A stretch of DNA of 64,000 nt. Origin: Asterias amurensis (Eukaryota > Echinodermata > Asteroidea > Forcipulatida > Asteriidae). The notes below the pieces were generated by a model. It was not told where the DNA came from. It saw nothing but the letters and a program-made list of their open reading frames with translations, and searched no databases. The stretch is taken from positions 14,983,501 through 15,047,500 of the forward strand of contig NC_092668.1 in NCBI RefSeq assembly GCF_032118995.1, written 5' to 3'. Each line of letters opens with the position of its first letter. Position 1 is the first letter of the stretch. The position numbers and the translations under genes were made by a program. Of the stretch, positions 49,101 to 61,100 are shown piece after piece.

Positions 49101-52100
49101 TGAGAACAACCCTTTGGATAATGGCAACCATAGTGATGAGATAAACCAAGATTGTAGTAACCATGCTGCTAGTAACAGTCTTGATGAGGGAAACCATGGT
49201 GATCAGAGTAGTAACAAGCAGGATGCTACTAATCATGATGATGGTGATAACCCAGCTAGCCAGGATAATTGTGAGAACACTGAGAATGACCCAAGTGAAC
49301 TGGTTATTGACATCCCAAGTACAGATTCCGAAACTTCAGACACAACCATTGCTGAGATAACAGACTCTAAAATAGTCTGCACCCTTTGTGGAGTTGAGTT
49401 GAGTAACACACTACATGACATGTGTGCCGAATGCACTGACGAGTTAACAACAGGCTTTGAATCATCATGGAAGTCAAGAAACCACTCTCAAGAAAATGAG
49501 CAAAAGCGTCACCCACCTGTTTCTTCACAAGATGCAACTACTGAAGATTCTGTGATACAGAATAAGATGCCAGATACAGGTGAAGAGGCTCTATTGTCTT
49601 TACCTTTAACTTCAGAGAATGCCAGAGCGTCACCCAAGCCTAACTGTAGCAACGAGGCTCCTGCTGAAATTATAGACAGAGATGGTGATCTTAAAATCAT
49701 CCAATACCAATCCCAGGTTCCCACTTCTGAGTTCCCTCATTACCGTGAAGATAAAAGCATCAAGATGGTTACTGAAGACGGGAAAACCCTCTCCCAGTAT
49801 CCCGTTGAGGAGTGGCTGAGAAACATGGATTGTACGTCAAGTCAAGAACTAGGAGAGACTAGCGATTGTGTCGTGCCTCAATTGACCATTACGCTGCCTA
49901 GAACTGGAAGTTGGGATCAAGGTAAACAAGAAGTTGTGCCAAGGATGAACCTACTTGTAGAGAACAGACAAGAGAATGAGGTATCGAGCTATGGATTACA
50001 TCATCAACAAAGCAGAGTAAGTCCACAGTTAGAAGCTGAGTCTAAGAACCAACAGACCTGGGCAGAGAGAAGTAGTAGTCCAACAGAACAATGTGTGCCT
50101 GTTGAACAAGACCGATCCAATGCTGATCATCTGACAGTGTCTCAAGATAAATACGTCCAGCGTAAGACTCCACAGCGAAGAGACATAAAAGGATTCTTTC
50201 ACTCAAATATTCTGAAGAGGATGAGCGAAAACATAAGTGGTGAAATGTTGCTTGTTCCTGAAGTTCAGATGGGAAGCCATACTATTGATGTCATTCCTCC
50301 AATCTGCTCTCCCAATTCTAAGCGGTCTCAGGATGTTTCTTTCTTTGATCCAGTTAAGTTGAGAGGAGTGGCAAGGAGGAGTAAGACAGAAATGGTGTCG
50401 CATAAAACAAAGATGGATTATTTCAATCAAGGAACAGCAGTAAAATACTCAGAAAATATTGATCTAAATGAAGATGAACAAAAGCCTATGCTGAGAATCA
50501 AGACTCAAAATACAGAAGAGGACTTCTGTGAATCAACTTCACGACAGTTTTTTGAAACTGGTCAACGTTTCTCACATGGCAATCAGAATCATTTTCAACA
50601 AAATTCTGATGGCAGATGCTCAGGGAGTCTGTTTGAAAACTTCCAAACTCAAAAAGCAGTAACTTTATCTCCAGCGATGCCCAACCATGACTGGTACAAC
50701 GATGCTGGGATTTCTGTAAATCCTCAGTGGCTGCCAATGTCACCAAACAAGAGAGATTCTGCCTCGAGTCCTTGGTTCCCGTCTGCCTCCAGACCTTGCT
50801 CCTCATTCCTTCATTCCATTCATCAAGAGGCAGAAGTACTCTTAGATGAAATCATCAATGAAGATCACACAGCAGTCTCAGAGATGATAGATCAAGAATC
50901 TTCAAGCCGATGTGAATCAGAGAGTTGCCTTGATCGCTGGATGATCCCAAGAGACCATCAGATGATTGACAGATATCCACAATCCAGTCAGCCAATGCTC
51001 ATAAGAGGTGAGTAAATTAGAAGCTATCATGTAAAATAAGTTAAGTACAAATGTTACCATTCATGTGATATCAAAAGGAGGTGGGAATAGTTCAATCTCC
51101 TAAAAGAATTCTTTGTAATTATTTTTTGGTATTACAAAATCCCAACTTTAAAATCCGTAACCTCACAAAATTGTCATGATAATACAGACAGCGTTGTTAA
51201 TAGTTTGTACAACTTTCTGATTATCAATAATGCATTAAGTCTATGTTGTACATTAAGACTTTCGGGCAAGGTTGTATTTTGAGATGGTATTTTGTGATGC
51301 TGGTGAATATTTGTAACATTCGTATGAGCCATTTGAAGGTGCCGGTGTGGTGCGGTATGATAACGCGCCATTTGCTTATATTATTGTTTACACACTGTAA
51401 ACATACAGGAAAATATTTATACATGCGACTCAATTTTACCCATCAGATGATGAATCTGTAGCGAGAGTACCTCTCAGGGAGCAGACAACATCTCCAGAAG
51501 GATACATCGTTCCTTACTCATCGTTGCCTGACCCATCGTTACCTCATCCAGCGTTATATCATCCATCTCAGCTGAAGAGGGGACCTTCTAATGATGAGGA
51601 TATGTCTCCCGAAGGATGCATCGATCCTTACTCATCGTTACTTCATCCATCGTTACCGCATCCGTCGTTGCCTCATCCATCTCAGCTGAGGAGGGGTCCT
51701 TTTAATGAGGAGGATGTGTCTGCTGAAGGATGCATCCCAAGACTCAGTGACAAGGTGATTCTATTAGTTTGGGTTTTTTACCTTTACACCGATGTGCGAT
51801 ATGCACTGTAAACTCGGTGCTGTCCGACTCCTGAGCAGATGTAAAATGGAATAGTCCAGGTTTCATCTCATGATTATATTCTAACAACTCACTCATGTGT
51901 ACATCCAATATTTGGTTTTAAAATGAATCATTCTCTACATTTGTTTGTATTTCTAGACTAAAATTGATCATTAAACCATAGATGCTTATCTCCCTGCAGA
52001 AACCTAAAAAGAGAAAGAGAGAGAATTACTGGAATGACCCTGTGTCGAGTGGAACGGTACGCAGAAGGCCTCCAGCTGCAACCCTATACCAAGCCAGTGC

Positions 52101-55100
52101 AAGACGACAACAATTCCCTGTCGCTTCCCAAGATGGAGGATACTCCACTCCCATCCAGGCAAGACCTAAAGTACCAACATGGCCGTGTGATGAGGATGGA
52201 GCTAAAGATGAGCAATGGAAAGAAGCATCAGAGCATCTTCCACATTGGGAGACATTCTTCAAAGAAAAAGAATCGGACACTCTTCATTCACGATCTGAAA
52301 TTAATCTTTCTTCATACACCACAGAGAAAGAGGCAGTAGATATGTTTGGATATGAGGTCATTTTTGATTCAACTTTAACATCCGATATATTGTATACTAG
52401 TTATACTGCAACAACTGAATCCTTTCCATTCATCTCTACACTAACTGACAAGACTGTTGCACCAGGACAACTCCACTACAGATACAACCAAAGCTATGAC
52501 AAGCAGTTAATGGAAGATATAGCCCACAATGAATCTACCATCTCACGCCCCTGTATCTGGAGACAGGATCACAATGGATACAACCAAACCTATGACAAGC
52601 AGTTGATGGAAGATATCTGTAGACAGCAAGATGTTACTGGCCTGGTACCTCCATATTCCCCTAATTGGAGACGGGATGATGTCCAAACTCAATTGCGGAA
52701 CATCTTGGGATCTACTTATGAAGACACCAACAGGCTGAAGGTTTGGCAAAGTCCATCTAAAGGGAGGCAAGACAATTTCGAATGTCAATCTGAGTTGCAG
52801 AACATCTTCTTGCAATCATCAATTCAAGATGCTACTTCTGCAGACTTTTCTGGAAGTCCCTGTAAATTGAGACAAGATGGAGGCCTAAATCAATCCAATA
52901 TACACAGCAATTTGTCATCTTCACTTCAAGATGCTTACAACCCGGATGTTTCTACAAGTCCCTGTAAATGGAGACAATATACTTACAGCCCTAAGATTCG
53001 TCAAAGTCCCTCAAAGTGGAGACCATGCAAAGCCAAAAATCAGTTCAATACACCAAAGATCTTTGTAGAAGATGATAGCATCTCTGACTTCACTCGGAGT
53101 CTCTTCAAATTGAGACAAGAGATGAGCACTCCTCATCAGAACGAAGCATCTTACAATCAGAATCTCAGCATTAAGGCAGGGAGAGATGTATCTACAGGCA
53201 ACAATAGTAGCTGGTTGGACCAGCAGGGTACCATCAGCCCATCCAGTACACCAAGCGACACTTATGATTACCCAGACTGTACAGGTGATGTCCTTTAGAT
53301 GTGCCATCTGATATTAATGTATCATGTCACATATACCATGATATACTGGAGTTTTTCTGTGCTCAGGCTGTTACAAGACTTTACGTCTTTATTTGCATTC
53401 ATATGAAAACCTGGCTGTCTTTTGATTAGTTTACCAGTTAGGAAAGTGAGAACCAAATACTAGGTTAAAAACATAGATTTGAATCGAATCTTGTTATTTG
53501 TTTTTGTGTCCTGAGAAAAAAGGGCATAGAGCCTTACACCCTTTTCGAGGAGTATTGCAATATTAACCTTTATAAACTGTTGTTTTTATCGGACTGATGT
53601 GGTCATAGATTGTTCACACTTCTAATGTTTTCTTGATGATTTCAGCAGAGGGCTTGTCTTCACAGTTTTTAGCGAGGCAACAATACAAGGGCTTCAAGAA
53701 TCCTACTTTATCAATAGCTGGACAGAGTTTACTTTCATCAGGGGTGAGAACAGAGATAATACCGATAGATTCAATCATTAAATGACATATCGCAGGCTGG
53801 CATTCGTGCATCTATCTTTCTAAACCACAGTGGATGATTGAATGGTCAGACAGTAGGAGGGTTGACTGTATAAATATAGTTATTCATATGACATCACATT
53901 GCATGTTGCCATAGTTTTGTGTGTAAAGCGCAATGATAATTTTTTGGGATTTGCAAAAGGTCAAAACTTTCATAACCAGTACAGAGAATTGACTCTTATA
54001 AACCACTTCATGGAAAATCAGGAACAGAACCAGAACAAACAGAAAACATACGGTTTGATCAGTTACCAGATGAGGCAATCAAGCAGAATCGTTAAACTTT
54101 TCCAAGCAGCTGTTAAACTTGTCCCCTCACTCCCGCATTTGACTACGAGAAAAGTCCACAACCAGTTGAAGAGTATATTGAAAGCATTCTTTGGATGTTT
54201 TTGTTTGATTTTCAGAGAAGCGTCTGTGGGGAATTGTTCTTTCCCTCAGCAGGTGAAGTTCAGGGTGTTGCCTCCCTCAAACGTCAAGTCCAAATCCTTC
54301 CTTCCTTCCCATCAGTAGCTTCTTATAAACAAGTCTTCACATCAGCTCTCAAAGGTAAACTGACAGCACTTTTTTATTAAACAGTTTAAACTATGTGCCA
54401 TGAAAACCCAAATTGCAGAATATGTAATATGCAGTATAGGATTTTAATCAGCTAGTGTGTTTAAGGGTTGACGGTAATTTTATTCTGATGATTATTTGAC
54501 TACAGAGCATCTTAATCTCATCTTGTTCAACCTTGGTCAACGCTTCCACACAGCCAGAAATAAAGTTGATACCCAATGCCTTGACTCCTCAACGCCGCTA
54601 GCCTCCATTGATAACCCTCAAGCCAGCCACGCTCCTCAGTGTAACCATGGCAATGCTGCTAAGATGGTGTGTGTTAAGAAGGAAGGCAAGAACAAAGGCA
54701 GATTCTTCTATGCTTGTAGTGCGCCTCGTTCCAACCAATGCAAGGTGTGTTCATAAAATAACATTCCAAATGCTACATCTTATATTCAAGCTCCATCACT
54801 GTTTAGCCCCATTCTACAAACAGGATTTTAGAAAACCATGTTACTTCTTTCCCTTATGTGTTTATGATGTCATCGTTGTAAAATTCTTCTTTAATTTGTA
54901 GTTGAACAATCATTTGTGGTTGAACAAGGGCAAATTTACTGGAGCTGGTCTTTAAACTGATGGATTAGCGAGAGCCCCCTACCAACGGCTATCTAGCCCT
55001 ATATTGGTTGTCTCCCAATTAACAATAAATTGTAACTAATCCTTTCCGTCTGAAACCCTGATCCCCTTGCTCTTTTCATCGTCTTGATGCAGTTTTTCCT

Positions 55101-58100
55101 GTGGGCAGATCAGTTTAAATCGGGCTCATCCAGTGATGCTAAGGGATCAAGTAACACCAAGATATCCCTAATGGAGCCCAATGCAGCCATGACGTTCTTC
55201 AAGAGCCAAAATGTTCGCCTGTACTACGGTTGTGAATTCCGGAGAGCTTGTTCATATAACTCCATGTTGCCTGGCGCACCAGTAAGTTCCTTTATTTCTA
55301 TAATTTTGTTTGTCAAATTTGTTTTAGACTCCATTTTTCAGTTCATTACTGGTGGGTCACACTACAGTGAGCTCTCTGCAGCAGACCATGGAGGGACATT
55401 TGCCCTAAAAGTTGTCAAAATACAATCACAGCACCACAAGGACATTATGTGACAGTGACATTTAAAGGCTGTACTCTTCATAGAATGTCTGTGTAAAACT
55501 GTGTTAAAATGCCCAATGACCACTGGTTATAGAGTCCATCAACTTTGGCATTGAGTCAGTTACTCAACAGTCCTACATTTTACATTTAAGTGTTTGTATG
55601 ACTGTAGAACTGAATCCATCAAAGTTAAAGGTGGGAAATAGAATTGAAAGTAAATGTTCATGATGATATTTGATGACTTGCTAATTTCTGTTATTCCAGG
55701 CATGGGCAATGAAACGCAAACAACAAATGATGGAAAGCACAAAGAAGAAGCTGTACTTGAATCTATCAAGGAAAGAAGCATCAACTTCCTATGGCAAAGG
55801 TAACGTCTTACCTTCTATATTCTATGGCCTTTTATTTCTATATCATCATATATCCTCATATTTTACTGACTTTCATTTTATTTGTTGAACTGTAGATGAC
55901 ATCTGGGTAATTTCCAAGGACCTAACCTTTGACCCCAGGTCAACTTTTCTTGCCAAGAGTGTCTACCATGGTCCGTCGTCTAATAATGATGTTGAGATAG
56001 AGCCACTAGCGTGTTATTCTACTTCCAATTGGCCGTCACCATGTAAATATTGTTTTCAACTTGTTTGTGATACCTTAAGAGAATTAAGTGCTCTAGTGCC
56101 AATAACTGGATGTATGGGAGAGGCTAAAGCAATGTTTAGTTTTATATGTGGGAGTAAAACCTGTATGGGGGAAACCCCTTCAATCAGGTCGGGGCTAGAA
56201 TCCATACACAAGGTGGTAAATGGCATGACTCTAAACCGAGTCAGCCTTGATCCATGATGCCCAATGACTCAAACCTTGACACGGACTCGACCTTATACAG
56301 TTGGATTTGGGAAACCCCTTCAATCAGGTCGGGGCTAGAATCCATACACAAGGTGGTAAATGGCATGACTCTAAACCGAGTCAGCCTTGATCCATGATGC
56401 CCAATGACTCAAACCTTGACTCGGACTCGACCTTATACAGTTGGATTTGGGAAACCCCTTCAATCAGGTCGGGGCTAGAATCCATACACAAGGTGGTAAA
56501 TGGCATGACTCTAAACCGAGTCAGTCTTGATCCATGATGACCAATGACTCAAACCTTGACTCGGACTCGACCTTATACAGTTGGATTTGGAGCTCAGATT
56601 CAATGACTATATTGACTAAGTTGATGATTATTTTCAGGTACTGTACATGCCATCCTTGCCTGTAATGCGAGTTCAGAGCTGGTATGTTTGAGTAATCTAC
56701 AGGAACATGTCAATTCTACATCAGTGCCGATACTACAGTCTCTCATCAATAGGTAAGTTTGATCTCTCTTCATCATTTTAATTGACTTTGTGTCAGCAAA
56801 TCCACAGGGTTTGGGTGGCTAGTCTGTGGCATCGAGTATCCCCTCAAAGTTATGAGGCTTCTTGGGGATATCTAATCTTGCAGGTTTGAAAATCCACTGT
56901 GGCCATGTTAATCCGCAAGTTATCTTTGAGAAGTCTTTTACATACTGATCAAAGCTTCAGATCTTACTTTGTTCTGTTTGGTGTAATTGATATTAAGGTC
57001 GGACAATCAACCTATCACTCAATCAAGACTGTCGACATTCAAGTCACCAGCTCAAGCTCAGAGTCAGTCTAAATTCCTGAACTACCCTCCACAAGAAATT
57101 GTAAGTATACTTAATGACCATAGATCTTTATTGGAAACACAGCTTTGGCTACTGCTCTAGTCGCAATTGATAAAGAACCGAGTCTGATGCGTTAGATTTG
57201 TTGGACTTAATACTCATGCTTTTAATCTTTGTATCTTGTTTCAGGATCACATTGCTACACTTATGATTGAGACATACAAACTGAACACTGACCAAGCAAA
57301 GGCTTTAAGAAGAGTAGCAAAGATGTTTCAACAGACTAGTAACGACAACCCCAACCCTGAACCTGTTACTCTTATCCATGGTAAGAACTGCAACTGTTTG
57401 ACTTTAAGCTTTAGAATCTAAACTCTTTTTTAAATTTAATTGTTTGTTGTAGGAATGTACCAATAGTTCGACACAATGTCGAGGGTAAGCAGATTGTTGT
57501 GACTAGGCACTGGATTGCAGGGGTAGGCCTTACCTTAGGAACGTGCTTTTGCACCTCATGTGTTTTCTGACTTTTGAAATGCTCCCTTGCAAGATTCCTA
57601 GTTGTAAGACTTGGCTATGGAGCTCTTTGAAAATGAGCTCTAGTGAAGTTTGATACATACTTTGATTTCTAACTCTAGGTGTCTTTGGTGCCGGTAAGAG
57701 CTTTCTTCTTGCTGTTATTGTCTTGTTTCTTGTCAAACTCTTCAAGCTTAGTGAGGAGCAGAACCCAGAAGCAGTATCTCAGCGATCACCATGGAAACTC
57801 CTCATAGCATCCACCACAAATGTAGCTGTAGACAGGATCCTATTAGTGTAGGTAGCTTTATTGTGGTCCGAGGGAAAGTACACAATTGATTTTGGAAGAT
57901 AAAAGTAATTCTATCCACAGGTTTTTCAGTAAACACAGGGATAACATTTCATGTTTTGTTATGGTTTTTGTGCATGTTTAATGCAAGCTTGTTACACTTG
58001 CAGCAATTGAAATAAGCAATGGTGATTTGTAGGATGTTCAATTTTCACTTCTCTGGATGATTGTTAATGATAGGATCTTCATAATTAGTGAGTTCACATT

Positions 58101-61100
58101 GTAACTACATAAGTTTGTTGTCTTGCTAGTAGCCATTCCTAACATTGGTAGCCATTCCCAATACTGGTAGGCTGGCTACCAATCCATCCTTCTCTAAACT
58201 ACTCCCCATCTACTCATGGTATAGCCCAATAAATGTCTTGTGATTTTGTCTTGATTCTTTTTCAGACTTTTAGGTCTTGGCTTTGAGGATTTCATTCGAG
58301 TTGGAAGTCTTAGGAAGATTGCTAAGCCAGTTCTCCCTTACAGGTAAGCATATCATTTATTCATTCGTTCATGGCTTAGGGACGAATTCAAAATTAAACA
58401 AGCGGTAACTCGGGGTCTTTTTCAGAATCCCCCGAGGTAATACAGGGTATTTACAGTCTTGCATACGAACAATAGAGTCATGAATATCCGTCTGCACATG
58501 CTGGGTCAACTTGGTCGTGGTTGGGTGACCACGGATACAAAGAGCAATTTAACAAAAGGCAAGACTTGTGCTTGGGATTACGTCAGCAAGGGATTATCGG
58601 ATTAGTGACAGATGCCTGGCTGCTCCAATAAATGTTCTTCTGATCCATTCAGGTACTCAATGGTTCTAAAGAAACCAATGGACCGCAAACTCCACTGGTC
58701 TATTGTTGAACAGTATCAATTACGGATTAACCGAGCCTCTGCCAAACCGCGGGGCGGCCGGCGGCGATATCAATGAAGTAAACTTGGCTCTCTGTGGCCC
58801 CAAGAGCAATGTTCATTGACCTGTAGATAATGAGCTCATTATGGTCCGACTTCCTTTTGCCTTGTAAAACCCCGGGGGAAAATGAAGATTTACCCCGTGT
58901 TACCGATTGTTTAATTTTGAATTCGCCCCTTATTCTTATTTGATTTTGTCGGAATATCAGATATGTCCCCCCCCCCCTTCCCATCCTTTCTAATATTTCT
59001 TTCATTTTCTTGGTTCTGATCAGTGTTCATGCCTCAGATAAGAAAGACAGCCAGGAGATTAAAGACCTGTATGAGATGCTGAAGACTGACTTGACTCCAA
59101 CTGAGAAAAGCCAGATACGAAGGAGTCTAGAGAGACAACGACTCGGACAGAATCGAGACTTACTAAGCAGCGTCAAGGTGGTTGGAGTTACATGTGCTGC
59201 TTGTACATTTCCTTGCATGAGCAAGCTCATCTTCCCTGTAAGTGATTGGTATTAGGGCATAACTAACCTTTGTGGTGTGTCATGGCCGAGCGGTCTAGAT
59301 CTATGTTGTCGGTGTGGGTTTGAATTCCTGTCGTGACACATGTGCTCGTTAGCAAAGCACTAACCATTATCGCTTCATAAAAGTTGGGAGGGTAATACAT
59401 TCTGCTCTAGCAGCCAGGCTCCTAGTTTATGAAACCCTAGCCTACATCCTTACAGACTGTGAAGGGGGTAACCTGGTTTCAGCCCTAGGAGTAGGTGGCA
59501 ACGTGCCCCTGGTGACAGTAGCCCTCTCCTAGTGCATTCTAATCTAGCAGCCAGGCTCCTAGTGTATGAAACCCTAGCCTACATCCTTACAGACTGTGAA
59601 GGGGGTAACCTGGTTTCAGGCCCAGGAGTAGGTGGCTCCTAGTGGATGATACCCTAGCCTACATCCTTACAGACTGTGAAGGGGGTAACCTGGTTTCAGC
59701 CCTAGGAGTAGGTGGCAACGTGCCCCTGGTGACAGTAGCCCTCTCCTAGTGCATTCTAATCTAGCAGCCAGGCTCCTAGTGTATGAAACCCTAGCCTACA
59801 TCCTTACAGACTGTGAAGGGGGTAACCTGGTTTCAGGCCCAGGAGTAGGTGGCTCCTAGTGGATGATACCCTAGCCTACATCCTTACAGACTGTGAAGGG
59901 GGTAACCTGGTTTCAGCCCTAGGAGTAGGTGGCAACGTGCCCCTGGTGACAGTAGCCCTCTCCTAGTGCATTCTAATCTAGCAGCCAGGCTCCTAGTGTA
60001 TGAAACCCTAGCCTACATCCTTACAGACTGTGAAGGGGATAACCTGGTTTCAGCCCGAGGAGTAGGTGGCAACGTGCCCCTGGTGACAGTAGCCCTCTCC
60101 TAGTGCATTCTAATCTAGCAGCCAGGCTCCTAGTGTATGAAACCCTAGCCTACATCCTTACAGACTGTGAAGGGGGTAACCTGGTTTCAGCCCTAGGAGT
60201 AGGTGGCAACGTGCCCCTGGTGACAGTAGCCCTCTCCTAGTGCATTCTAATCTAGCAGCCAGGCTCCTAGTGTATGAAACCCTAGCCTACATCCTTACAG
60301 ACTGTGAAGGGGGTAACCTGGTTTCAGCCCTAGGAGTAGGTGGCAACGTGCCCCTGGTGACAGTAGCCCTCTCCTAGTGCATTCTAATCTAGCAGCCAGG
60401 CTCCTAGTGTATGAAACCCTAGCCTACATCCTTACAGACTGTGAAGGGGATAACCTGGTTTCAGCCCGAGGAGTAGGTGGCAACGTGCCCCTGGTGACAG
60501 TAGCCCTTTCCTAGTGCATTCTAATCTAGCAGCCAGGCTCCTAGTGGATGAAACCCTAGCCTACATCCTTACAGACTGTGAAGGGGGTAACCTGGTTTCA
60601 GCCCTAGGAGTAGGTGGCAACGTGCCCCTGGTGACAGTAGCCCTCTCCTAGTGCATTCTAATCTAGCAGCCAGGCTCCTAGTGTATGAAACCCTAGCCTA
60701 CATCCTTACAGACTGTGAAGGGGGTAACCTGGTTTCAGCCCTAGGAGTAGGTGGCAACGTGCCCCTGGTGACAGTAGCCCTCTCCTAGTGCATTCTAATC
60801 TAGCAGCCAGGCTCCTAGTGTATGAAACCCTAGCCTACATCCTTACAGACTGTGAAGGGGATAACCTGGTTTCAGCCCGAGGAGTTGGCAACGTGCCCCT
60901 GGTGACAGTAGCCCTCTCCTAGTGCATTCTGCTCTAGCAGCCAGGCTCCTAGTGTATGAAACCCTAGCCTACATCCTTACAGACTGTGAAGGGGGTAACC
61001 TGGTTTCAGCCCTAGGAGTAGGTGGCAACGTGCCCCTGGTGACAGTAGCCCTCTCCTAGTGCATTCTAATCTAGCAGCCAGGCTCCTAGTGTATGAAACC

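Larger units (their letters stand above)
46526..51007 (+). other. ZGRF1: ZGRF1 exons 4-5: low-complexity, repeat-expanded middle
   Basis: Exon 4 (379 codons) and exon 5 (about 1,011 codons) are hydrophilic and lack a recognised fold. Exon 5 has a 24-aa tandem repeat (48211-48546), an irregular Asn/Asp/Gln/His-rich repeat (48775-49260), and a CxxC-x11-CxxC motif (49378-49434). The rest of exon 5 is Ser/Glu-rich with many SQ/TQ-like pairs. This stretch accounts for much of the extra length over vertebrate ZGRF1. Confidence 0.8.

Noticed and set aside
48073-49236. Two minus-strand frames of 234 and 148 codons that look like multi-pass membrane proteins
   Set aside because: They are exactly antisense to the Asn/Asp/Gln-rich repeats of ZGRF1 exon 5; such codons read as Leu/Ile/Val/Pro in reverse. 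No splice sites or family match.
53899-54318. 139-codon plus-strand frame
   Set aside because: It overlaps ZGRF1 exon 9 in a different frame; the family match (ELFFPS, SYKQVFTSALK) is in the exon frame.
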